DNA of 64,000 nt from Diadema setosum. Its lineage: Eukaryota > Echinodermata > Echinoidea > Diadematoida > Diadematidae. The position numbers and the translations under genes are program-made. The stretch is taken from assembly GCA_033980235.1 (NCBI GenBank), contig CM067075.1, forward strand, positions 31,161,385 through 31,225,384, in the 5' to 3' direction. The notes below the pieces were generated by a model, which had not been told where the DNA came from, made no database searches, and saw only the letters and a list, made by a program, of their open reading frames with translations. Of the stretch, positions 23,326-36,200 are shown piece by piece (positions within the stretch are counted from its first letter, which is position 1; each line of letters opens with the position of its first letter).

Positions 23326-26300
23326 ACATGGTGTATATAACTTATAATTATGATAACGACGTGACATTTTACTTTTTTGGCTTCTTCTTACTCCGACTAG
23401 TTCATGTTGTTTGGCTACCCTTTTGTACCCACACCAGTACCTATGGAAAGGACTTATCAATGCCACCAACATGACCAATCAGGTTCTGCAGCTTTGTAAT
23501 AACAGATATATGATATGCAAATGGAGGGCAGGGGTAACGGCGTGACAGGGCAATTATAGACTGTTAGCATATCATTTGCCGAAAAAAAAGAAATATCATA
23601 ACAAATACCGAAATCTTTTTCTAGAGTATCCGCGTCCATGAGGCAGGACACTTTCAGTGTTTGAAACAGCCTTGAAGTTCAAAACACTGCAGTCGGATAG
23701 CTATATTAACGACATCCAGCAGCATGGTGGAAAAGGGCCCTTTGTAGTTGTGGTTGATTGCTTTCGGCAAAGACTTTTGGTTCTTAGTCACTTGACGAGT
23801 GCTTGAGGGTATATATTTTTCATCTATAACGATAATGCTATGTGGAAATTACATCTGTTTCACAAATTTTCACTGACCTTTTACCAATCATCTGCTGTGG
23901 TGGGAACGGATATTGTTGCTCCACGTAAATACTTTTCGACGATTTTTGGAGCTCATCTCTGACAAACAACAATATAATAATAATAGGAAGACTCTGAATG
24001 CAAAGGCTAGTACTGTAGGACCTACCTGTCTTGAGTTGCTAAGTGGCGTACAGTTACAACTGGCCAAAGTCCAGTTTCCTGTGTGCTTTCCCCCAGTTGT
24101 ATCTGGCTTCCTGCATGATCCTCGGAGTCGCTCTATCGAAAAAGACAAGAAAAAAAAAAGAGAGGAACTAATGGCCACAAATTTGTATTGACATTGACAA
24201 AATACCAAATTACAGAATAATGCTAGACTGTTCATTTTCATGCAGCTTTTTGTATGGTCCTAATTTTTAGATGAGCAATAATTGTTTCCACGTTGCTGCA
24301 CAGATATACAATTATTGTTTACCGTGCCGACTATAAGCTTTACAATTGGGTAAGAAGAATATTGTATTTGATGGGGGTTTTTTTTTTCTAAAATGGAGTG
24401 GGCCTTTAGAAAATTCCACCTTCTCTCTATCTTGTTCCGCAGAATGTAACCGCAAATATATTCCAAACAATGAAAATACAAAAGTTTTCTGCAAACGGAT
24501 TATCATTCACTGAGCTTCTATTGGTTGCAGCCATGTGTAACACTCTTGTGAAATAGATATAAAATACGAAATATAAAGTGAATGAGAACAAAATTTAACC
24601 TCTGAAGCTGCTCACGGAACGGCCGGCCGGTTCCAACCTTATGTAGGCATTTAAGCTCTCAGTTTTTCCCTTTTCAGCTCTGCATGCCATGATATTTTCA
24701 CTCTTCCCAAACAGCACTCTCTTTGAGATCAACGAGCACCAAAGCGTCTTTTTTTTTCTTCGATTGGTCAAAGACTATTGAATGGTGTGGACTCTTTGGG
24801 CAGAACTGTGCTGACTCCTCATTCATATTTTGTGGAATACTAATTCTTCTCAGCAGTCGCACATCAACCCCGTTTCACTTTACCGCTCCTGCCACGATTT
24901 GCCAATATGTTCAGATCGGTTATATGATCGGGTGCAAAAATAACCAATCTGGACACATGAATACAACGTTAGAAGGCTGTAAGAACGCTATACAGTGCAC
25001 TCCCAATATTACGAACACGGTAACAGTTTCAACGAAGTAAAAATTCAGTCAGCAACATTATTCACTGTATGTATTTTTTTTTACTGTTGATTTGTTCGGT
25101 TATAACGAAATTTCGATACAGCGTACTCCCTACAGCTGTGCCCCAGAATGATGCTGGAAGTGCGATGTTACCGATATTACACACATCTAGAAGAACAATG
25201 TGTATGGTTTACCCTTTCATTTGGGTTTACTCTTTATTGAGAAATGTCGTCTTGTTTTTCCCTACCTCTTTTATGCTTCTTGTTTATTTCTATGTTTGTT
25301 TCGCTTTTTGATGGTTATTTGTTTAGTCTCTCTTTTTTTTTTTTTGTCACTCCAAATTTTTCTCACCCAAACATTACAAATCTTTTCGCTGGTGGGAATG
25401 GAGTCCAATAGATTAAATGATAATGGCTAACTCAGAAATCTCAGTGATATCATGTAGAATCTAACTGAAAAGAGGGGCATTCTTCATAAATTCTTCGTTA
25501 CTTGCATATTTTGACATAAACTCTTCTTCTTTGACCAGACGGAGCAAGTCCAAAATTCAAGAACTGTACCGGAAACATCGGGAATCAGTATACCACACGC
25601 ACCTGTGAAATTGTGACCTGGAGTGTACCAGCTGCTGTGGACGAATCCATTCCTGTCAGGTTTGAAGACCACATTTGCGCATTCTCTTGTTTCCTTCTTC
25701 GGTCCTTTTCCACTCTATACGAATATTAAGATTATTGTTATCGATCATCATTGTCAGCATTGTCTTTATCATTGGTATCAGTTTATTTTCATATTTCCAC
25801 TCTCTCAATGATTTATTTTATTTATTTATTTATTTATTCAGTTTTCTTTTAGCAGGGTAGCCCTTTCAGCTCACTCGGAACTGCTCTGCCAAGGGGCCCT
25901 GCATCACGGACAAAGTACAATTTGAGTAAAAACACAAAGTTACAAACACGGTAACAAAGATGGAACATAAAACACAAAATATACGTTCATATAAAGCGTA
26001 CAAGAGAAAAGAATTGTACACAAGCCAATGAAACAAAAATGGAACGAAAAAAATACAATCAAATCCGGGGGAGAAAAAAAAATAATGGTATAAGAAAAGA
26101 CCTCACTAACACACACACCAACACACACGCACACACACACACACACACACTTTCACCTCCACACCAGTACACCGGCACCCACCCAAACCCGTACACGCAC
26201 ACATACGCGCACGCATATACATACCCACACGCACACATACCTACACACAACCACACCCATGCCGCCATGCACACAAAATGTCTAAAGTCTATCAATTAAG

Positions 26301-29300
26301 CTAAGCATTTTACATTGCCGTTTGAAGGAGTTAAGAGAGGTGACATTTCGGATGAAATCAGGTAAATTGTTCCAGGTTTTAGAACCACGATAATGAAAAG
26401 ATTTTTTATTATATTCAGTTCTGGGAAGTTTGATATTGAGAGGACAGCTAATTGCACATCTAGTTTTGAAAAAAAGATTTCGTTTTGTTATTAAAGATTG
26501 CAAATACGTCGGGGTCAATCCATTGACGACTTTATATACAAGGACACAATATTGATAGTGGATTCTCTGGGTGACGGACTGCCATTCTAATCTCTGAAGC
26601 ATTAGCTTATGTGGGGTTAAAAAAATCTGCATTAAAGGTATTAGCCCACATTTGTAAACCTGCAGCAATTGGTCTCATAGTTAGCATGGAGTTTGGGTAT
26701 GATTGCAGTAACACCTGTATAAAATTTCGTTCCAATTAGTCCATTACTTTCATAAAAATAAATGAAAATGCACCGTAATCCGTATGCATGCGTATAGCGC
26801 TCGCTAGCTCCTGTCCACGTACGTGTTACATGTACAATGTACGTAGCTATAGCCCGCGCTCGTAATTCGATTTTGGGTCGGGTTGACCCGGTTTGAAAAT
26901 TGATTTTAAAACGATGATTTTCTCTCTTTTATCGAACGGTATAGACAAAGAGCGACAGGTGAGGTATGTTACTGTTATAACTTGTACTTGAAGTCATATT
27001 GGACCTGTTTTATGCAGTTTTGATTTTCGTGGGTTTGCAAATGTGGGCTAGTACCTTTAAAGTACTAATCGAGCGAATCTGTTCTGTAGCTTCTGTAACC
27101 TCGTTATGTAACAACTGGCTGCACTTCCCCATACAACATTGCAGTAATCGAAGTGAGCTAAAATCATGCTATAGTATACCATTTTAAGTATTTCACCCGG
27201 TAAATAATTCTTTGTCCTTGACAGGTAACAGATCGTCCTAGAAATTTTCTGCACTGTGTAGTCAACGTGCTTGGCCCAATTCAAATGACTGTCTATTATC
27301 ACCCCAAGGTACTTAAAATCATTCACTTGCTCAATGGGTTCATTACCATGCTTCACTGAAAGTGAAACGCCCTTTGTATTCCTTTTGGAACCTATTAGCA
27401 TTACTTTTGTTTTCTTTGTATTTAATGAAAGAGCATTTTTATCCAACCACTCACAGACTTTTCTCATTTCAGTTTGAAGTAGCTCTGAGATAACATTGCC
27501 ATTCTTCGAGCGGACAAACACGGCTGTGTCGTCGGCATACAAACATACTTTGGTATTACAATCAAAAGGCAATTGACATAATTACTATGTCGTTGATGAA
27601 GACGGAAAACAACATCGGGCCCAGGAATGACCCCTGTGGTACACCTGTTTGAACAGACTTAAAATCTGACAGTACCCCATTGACAGATACGCATTGTTCC
27701 CTTTCGGTATTGAAAAGTAACTGGTGAACCATGAGAGCGCACTCTCTGTAAAACCATACTTTGACAGTTTATCAAGCAAAATACTATGACTCACCGAGTC
27801 AAAAGCACGTTTAAGGTCAAGAAAAACTGCACCGGTCAAATACCCCTCATCAATATTTCCCAGAAAATAATCATTCAGATCAATTAGCGCAGTGTGTGTG
27901 GAATGATTTGAATGAGATTACAAAATGATTTGAGATTAAATCAAGAATACAAAATATATACAATCATGTCTGTTGATTGAAGAGAAGGAAAAAAAAAAAC
28001 AAAACATACTTGTCACAATGTATATGGTCATATCATCTGAGGATGCCACAAGTAAATATCAGAATTATGACGGGGCCTAAGCTATACGCTTGTAAAGCTG
28101 TAGGTTCCCTAATTCATATAGTCATGGAATGAACGTTGAACACACTTTCATAACTTGGGGACATTTTGTCTTAAATTCACTATAATTCACAAGGCTTAGA
28201 GTGAGGAAGCGATAAATAGAAAATATTGGAATGGTACAGACCCTTGTATCTAATATTGCCTAACCCCTCAGCAAAATCTAAGGTGCAAAATGTTACTTTA
28301 TAGGACACAAAGATTATCACATCAAGTTAGTCGCCGCTCTGTCTCCGGGGATCGCACAGCGTACATTTTTGTTATTGTTATTCTTTTTTCTGTGATTTTT
28401 GAAGACGATGTTGCCCTTAAAAGACCACCCCATCCGATTCGCTCCGTCAATATGAGTCTATATTGACACAATTGATATAATTGGAAAAACAGAACCGAAT
28501 TTTCAGTGTTATGCCGAAGCATTATTATCATTCGACTATGCTGTTTGTGTTTTATTAAGAATTTAACGTTTCTCTTTCAACCGTGTCAGTGGCGGATCCT
28601 GGCGGTGGCGCACCGGGGGCGCGCCCCTTTATTTTTTTTCTGTTAAAACAAAAGAAATAAAAAGGGGGAGGGGAGGGGCGAGTGCGCACCTTTAATTTCG
28701 TAAAGGCGCTTCTTGCAGAATTTCTGGATTCGCCCCTGCGTGTGGCAGCGAAGCTGCTGAGACAATGTCAACTGAAAGTCATCGTTGAAATATTAGTGTC
28801 ATTTTCATGCTTCGCTAACTATCATCATTATCATACTAGTATCATGTTTGTATCTTTGTTTGTATTTTTTTTTTTTTTTTGCCGCAAACCGAACACTAAT
28901 CTTGTTTTGTACCTGCAACAGTCGAGTGTCGGGGGAAGGTCCCGGTTCTACATTTCCCGAGGGCTCCCACGAAGTTCAGTATCGTGCTACGGATAATGAA
29001 GGCAACTACGCAAACTGCACTATTCGTTTTGAGGTGGTCGGTAAGTGTGATAATTGCTTCCATCAAGCCGGGTTCCCACTATCACGATTGGGGTCACGGT
29101 TCAAATCTTGGTCTTAATCGTGGAGCACTCATGGTGATCTTATCAGATCGTATCAGATCTTGAAGTCAATCGCAGTAATCGCGGCAATCGTAGAAAAATG
29201 TTGGACGGTTAAAAATTTTTCCACGATTAGCACGATTGGTCCCCAATCGTGGTCATCGCATCAGATCGCATCACATCTTAACAAAGCGCAAAAGATCTCA

Positions 29301-32300
29301 TCTAATCGCGACTTTTAATCGTGGTTATCGCAATCAATCTTGGAACGGATGTTGTTGAGATGAGCTGCGATTTCCTGCGATCTGCCACGATCTATAATTC
29401 TCCGTCGTATCTCATTGTCCACGATCAGATACGAATGACCAACGAGAAGATACGACTTGATACTAGTAGATGAGAGTAAATACATTTTGTACGAGTAGCT
29501 ATGAGTAGTCACGTTTTTTTTTTTTCCATTGATGCTCAAGATCTGTTACGACTTCTCATGATAGGCACTCTGCACGTATAGAGAACACACGTTTCATTTC
29601 AACTTGCTATGGCTATATTCTTAGGAATCTGAACAGTCTTTGACATGCCACCAAAAGGCATCAGAGACAAGAAAGGTAAGGGTAGGAGGGCCCTGTCACC
29701 CCCTGAGCCTGAATCTATCCAGTCACAGATGGCACATGAGGAGGCAGAGGAAGATGGAGAGACAACCCCTACCCAGAAAGTTAAGAGAAAGAAGATGGCA
29801 ACTTAATTTAGTGAAGAAGGAAAAAGAGGAAATTATAAGGAAATAGAGGAAATCATCTGGATGCCTTTACCTCAGGAGGTTGTGTAGAACCACTGCTGCC
29901 TCCACCATACCCCTCACAGTGTCGGGCTTCTGCTTAAGAGTTCGTAGGAGAATCTAAATTTGCTGGTAAGGATCCCAAAGGCATTTTCCACCACTCTCCA
30001 CCCCCGTAAGAGTCTGTAATTGAAGATCCTTTCTTCCCTGGACATCTTCTCCTGCTGCACGGCTTCATGAGGTACTTCCTGAGTGCAAAGGCGCCATCAC
30101 TCAGAATGAAGAAGGGCATGTCTTGGAGATTATCAGAGCTTGCAGTCAGTGAGCAGGCTGGTGGGGGGGGGGGGGGGGAGTCCTAGGACTCCTCGTTCCA
30201 AGAAGTTGAACATCCCAGAGTCACCAAATATCTGGGCATCTGACATGTGTCCTTTTTCACCAAGTTAGATCCACACAAACTTATAATCTGCCTCTACAAG
30301 AGCGAGCAATGGTATCGAAAAGCAGCCTTTGTAATTGTATAGAAGAGGCTGCCAGTGTGGGGTGGCTTCTTGATAGCAATGTGTTTGCCATCCAGAGCCC
30401 CAACTGCGTGGGGGATATTCCATCTCCGCTCCAACTGGCTAGCTGCGGCTTTCCAGGCTTCAGGAGTCACGGGTGGGCTGTACACCACATCTTTGTACGC
30501 TTTCGGAATCATCTTCGAGATGCTGGAAACTCTACACCTGAAGGCGTACGCAAGATACCGATAGCTGTCACCTGTTCCAGGGTGCCTCAGTGTCACTGCC
30601 AGTTTCAGTCCAGGGGAAAGAGGTTGCCTGAAAGTGGTGTGTTCCCTCTCTATTGCTGGGGTTACCCTGTGAAAGATTTCATTGAAGAGCCGCAGTGTAA
30701 GCCTTGTGTAGTTTTGGAAAGTTGCTGGATCATTCAGTCTCAACTGGTTGTCTAGGAGGCTTGAGAACTGACCAAACTGTTGTCTCATTCCGTCTGTGAG
30801 CCATGGCCGTACCCAGAACTGCCTGGATGCAGCTCTCCTGACCTTTCGTGATTGGAGTTATGACTGGTCTCAAGTTTTGTCATTTTCAGCGTCTGTTGGT
30901 TGGGATGTTAACTCTGTAGACGTCTAGAAACAATGAAGTCCGTGGTCAGTGGGGCTGTATTTATACTCGTCAGGGTCCAATCGTGGCTCAAATCGACTTT
31001 GTTCCCGATCCCGATTGCCAAAGACATCGTATCCTATCGCAACAGAGCGCATCGGTTCATGGTGATCGTACTGGAACGTATCCGGATGTGACTGAACATA
31101 ACAGATTGGGAACCCTAATCGTTATGATCGTGTGAAATCGGGACCCAATCGGCGAGCCGCATCAAAGTGCACCAACTCGTATCGACTCGCATCACCTCGT
31201 CTCCAAACGTGAAATTTCACATATTTTGAACGAAACTTCCACGATCAGTTACGATTGGGCAATCGCGACGTTCGTAACGGATCGCACGATAGTGGGAACC
31301 CCGCTTAGATGTCATTGTTTGTTTGTGATGATTATGGCATCTCAATGAATAAAAAGACGCCCTAGTCTATTCCCTCAAACATACGGAACAGAGGGGAGTT
31401 AGTAATGAACTTGATATACAGTGTAATGAAAGAGTTAAATCCGCATCTTCACGTGGGACCAAAACCTAAAGTAGAATTAAACAGTCAGCCTACATACGAA
31501 GGTTTGAAGTCGGCGAGTATAACCGTTGCACCTTCACTGCGCCGCCTGTTTTCGTTAGGGTGTTTCACTTTATAAATTTGGAGTCTATTTTCTGTATTGT
31601 TTATGGGATCTTGAGATTTGAATGATGTTACATCCGCGTGTATACAAACATGACGTGGAGTCCCCAGAGATGAAAGCTGAATTGACGAATATTATTTAAA
31701 AAACGATAAGGGTAAGCTGTGGACATCACAACCCGTTGGCCATGCAGTGATATTTTCTAGCCTTTTCTGCGGATTGCGAATGGTCTTTCGCCGGGGACCA
31801 TATCCATTTCTGACAAGAGGGTGATATGTTATCATGTTTTTGTTTGTGTGTTTGTTTGTTTTTTGCCGTTTACGAATCCAGTCAAGGCTATGGATGCTCC
31901 GTCTGTCTTTTGTCCGCACGACGTGTTCCAAAAAATCTCAACCTCCAAAACACGGTTGGAGTTGACTTATATTCACAAGGTCGTTTCGTTGCTTAATTAC
32001 AATAGTTTCAAACTTTAAGCAATTTCGGTACATGTGAATGCTCGAATGACATTTTTATCTTTTTCTGGATGTTTTCCCCGTCTAATGCCCAGTCTCAAAC
32101 ATCCTATCTTCTTTCGAGTCACTTTTATGTTCTTTTGTTTGTGTTCGTGTTTGTGTGTTTGTTTGTTATTTCCGCGATAGTAATTCGTTGTCCATCTCTG
32201 TCGGCACCATATGATGGACACGTGTCGTGCTCCGACATCAATAATGTGAATTCAACTTGTACGTACATGTGCTTCACCGGTCATCATCTCCATAACGGAT

Positions 32301-33064
32301 CATCGTCTAGGACCTGTCAGCTGACGGAAAAGAATACCACGGCCAGTTGGACAGGATCAGCGCCCGCCTGCTCAGGTGAGAATGGGAGGGCACTATTGCG
32401 TACTCCCAAAGTCCGACAATCAAGGAAATGAAATTGTCTTCTGAATATTAAAGGGAACCATAACCCAAATAGAAATGTGGATTGAAAGAAAACAGCAACA
32501 TTTAGTAGAACACATCAGTGAAAGTTTGAGGAAAATAGGATAATCGATGCATAAGTTATGCATTTTTTAAGGTTTTGGTGTTGGAACTGCTGGATGAGGA
32601 GACTACTAGAGGTTATGACGTATGAGTGGACAACGATATAGAGAAAATATAAAGGGAATTCCACAAAATTTCATAGCATAATGAAAGAGCACTTACCGCT
32701 TTCAGATGACAGGGGAAATCATTGCTACCTAACATATGTCAGTATCAAGTTGATGGAATGCGTAATTTTCATGAGAAATACATTTTTGTGGAATTCCCTT
32801 TACATGTTCTTTATAATAGTTGTCCACACATGCGCCATAACCTCCAGTAGTCTCCTCATCCAGCGGTTCCATCATCAAAACTTTAAAAATTCTAAACTTT
32901 TGCATTGATTGTCAGATTTCCCTCAAACTTTCACTGATGTGTTAACTCGTTGCTGCTTTCACTCAATCCACGTTGTTCTTTGCGTTTTGGTTTCCATTAA
33001 AATCATCGTGTCTGAGCCAAAATCACCGCATATTATATGAATGAACGTGTCTACATGAATGAAT

Positions 33065-33098
<34 letters not shown>

Positions 33099-33189
33099 TT
33101 GTATTTGATTTTTTAAAATCTTTAATCTGTGTTTGAAAGAGACGTAGGCCTACTCCGCCGGTGCGACCTCGAGAGTGCCCCCCAACACA

Positions 33190-33230
<41 letters not shown>

Positions 33231-36200
33231 CTGCTTGTCCAATAAGCCCAAGACTTTCCATGGCTGTGACTGCCCCCTCCCTCCCCCCCCCCCCCCCCCT
33301 ATACTGATCAGGTTCCTGGACAACTCGACCGCGGGATAAGTCGTCCCTGGACAACTCGTCCCTACCCCTGGACAGCTCGACCGGGTCGAGTTGTCCAGGG
33401 GCGGGTTTGCGATTGGACAACTCGACCCAACTTTATTTGTGCCTGATTTTTACAGAATGAAACACATTTTTGTCATAATATTGACATAGGTTAGTAGAAT
33501 GATGTATGAAAAAAATGTTTTATCGCATTTTAAGGCAATTCATTTTATTTTCTGATGCTGCGAAGCAATATTTAACGGTATCTTCTCTGCTCTGAGAGTC
33601 TCGGTGACGGAGCTTTTTCTCGTGACGAAAGCTTGCATGGTAAGGTGAAATTTGTTGAGAAATTTCCATTAAATGATTAACACCAGCAATAAAATATGGT
33701 ATTTTACATAGGTACATGTATTTTCTATCCTTGGCGACATTTTCATGAGCAGAGGAATCATTTTAGTATGAAAAATGAAACAAATGTCTACAGTATGTCG
33801 AATCGTCTTCGTTCGTACTTGTTCGGTTTCCATATCGCGGGACGCGCGCCGCGCTGCTAGCTGCTGAGACTGAGAGGCTCAGCTGGGCGTGGCGCTCGCC
33901 CACTGGCCACCAGACCGGACCCCCTCCAACGTGCACCGATACCAGCACAACTTATGACGACAGCCTGTTTGGTAAGGTGAAATTTGTTGAGAAATTTCCT
34001 TTAGATGCGAATAACCAACAATAAAATATAGTATTTCATATAAGTACATGTGTTTTCTATCCTTGGTGACATTTTTATGGGCAAATGAATCATTTCAGTA
34101 AGAAAAATTAAACAAATCCTATGTCGAATCGTCTTCGTTCGGTTTCCACACCGCGGCACGCTGCTTTCGAGAGTGGCGCACGCAACCACCGATACCGGCC
34201 CGCGGGCCCCCCGGGGCTGTAGGGCTGGCAGTCGTGCAGCTCGATGGGTGAAGCGAGCTGTGTCGCTGCGTAGCTACGAAGTCGACCGTCATCTTTTCTT
34301 CGACATTTGAACTAAATTCCAGTCAATGAAACTATTTCATACCTTTCTCTTAACTTTGAACGATGTTATACTGACTAAATGGTTTGAAAAGGGTCTGAAA
34401 TTTCACCGGCACTGTATTGATTCGTAAATAAGTCATCAACAACATGACAACCAGTCTTATCATGCAAGTCCAAATTCTCCGCACTACCACTGTCATACGC
34501 TACCCACAAGCTATGGAGAACCTGAATCCATATTGAGACAGTACTGTGGGGACCAGTACTGTACTGTCAACAAATAATGGGGAAAAGGGGATAGTAACAA
34601 CAAAGGAAATAAAATGTCTCACTCCTTTTCTTTTACTTTTTTTTTGTGGTTTGTTTATTTCTGTTTTTGCAAAAAAAAAAAGAGGAGAGTTGCTCTGCAT
34701 GTCCTGCATTCATTAAAAAAAGAAGAAAAAGAAAAGAAAAGGGTGTACATGAGGTACTGGCTGTCTTAGCTTTTCTGAAAACTTCAAATGTATGTGTATT
34801 AATCCTCTATTTTTTTTTTCTATGCACTTCTCTCTCGGTCTTTGCAGAAGAGCTGTCTTAGCTTTTCTGAAAACTTTAAATGTATGTGTATTAATCCTCT
34901 ATTTTTTTTTCTATGCACTTCTCTCTCGGTCTTTGCAGAAGACATTATTTTTTTGGGGAAAAAATGCCTGTTACTTACACTTAAACACTTGTAAGTTATA
35001 TTTACCAGTAATTTCTGACAGTGCTTCTCTTAAGGCCCCGTCACACTACAGCGAATGCCCAACGAATGCCAAGCGAAAGCCCAACGAATTCGAAAATGTG
35101 AAGACAGTTTGCATGTCTGACGTTCTTTGAATTCATTAGCTATTCATAGGGATTCGCAGAGATACGCTGGAGATTTTGGACATGTTTAAAGACCTAATAA
35201 AATGCTTCCAAAATGTTTTAATATGCAAAAGAAATGTAAAATATATGTCATGATTATCAATGTAAATATGTTTTTAGTGTCGTTCCGGTTTTTATCGCTT
35301 CTAGAAACTCCCCCAAATATCACATTTTTGGAGGACCTCGTTGCAGTTTTTGCGAAAAAATACGTCACGTGACCAACACCCCTGAACCTATTGATGACGT
35401 ATAAGCACGGAGTTGTGCTCAGTTAGCAGACGCCGCTCAGCACTAGCACTTAGATTACTAGTACTAGCTTGGTACACGCGCGTACACGTTAGCTAGCCCG
35501 GCCAGGCCCGGCGCCCGGGCCCGGGATGTGCGCTCCCGATCGACCCACTGACTGTCGACATGTAAGCATTAATAGTACCACGTACATTATCACTAAGTTA
35601 GCTTGCACAAATACCTGGTACCTCGAGCATAATGTCTTCCCCTATATGGGTAAACTTCGACATTGATGATGATGATGAAGATTGCAGCGGAGAAAAAGAG
35701 GAGTCACATGAAGTTGAAGGGGAAGATGGGGAGGGAGAGGCAGCCGATGAAATAGAACGTTATCGTGGGGCTGTACCTTACCGATTAACTATACACAGCC
35801 CTGTCGCTGTACACAAGTGTCAGTCGCGACAGGGCTGTACGGTGTGGACACTCCGTAATCTCTGTATTCCGGGGCGCCGACGCGATTTTGAATTTACTGC
35901 ACCATATTTGTTACTACGACTGCATAAGGTGAAAACTTTATTTATTTAGCTACCGTTTTCAGCTATTGATATTGATAAACTCATTTCGTGTAACTTACAA
36001 AAATTGCACCTTTTTTAATCCTGTACGCCGCAGAAATCGTAGAAATTGCAGAAAATTGATTCGAAATGTCGGCGCAGCACTGGGCAAAGAGGGCGCTGTC
36101 GACTTCGCGGGCGTATACCACGTACAAACTCTAGCAGCGCAATTTGCATCGTTCAAAGCTGGGAAAGGTTTATTTTGAATGGCCCCGCGATGATCACAGC

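Larger units (their letters stand above)
25803..27893 (-). mobile_element. CR1/L2-like LINE, 5' truncated, interrupted by a MITE
   Basis: The - strand RT reads [17 protein letters not shown] at its 5' end, then a VPQGS box near 27,620-27,646, YADD at 27528-27539, [14 protein letters not shown] and [13 protein letters not shown] (26636-27056) breaks it, and the C-terminal part ([15 protein letters not shown] to [12 protein letters not shown]) resumes at 26282-26630. The 3' UTR continues to a (TTTA)n tail at 25803-25840 on the + strand, typical of 3' microsatellite-ending LINEs. It sits in intron 2 of the HYR-CCP gene, opposite to the gene. Confidence 0.85.
29070..31301. mobile_element. PIF/Harbinger-like DNA transposon in intron 3
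   Basis: The ends are inverted repeats sharing GGGTTCCCACTATC (29070-29083 and 31288-31301). Dense ATCG-containing subterminal repeats occupy about 270 bp inside each end, as expected of transposase-binding sites. Inside are a - strand DDE transposase remnant and a + strand basic ORF, arranged convergently. No clear 3-bp target duplication was seen. The element begins 30 bp after exon 3 of the host gene. Confidence 0.8.
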
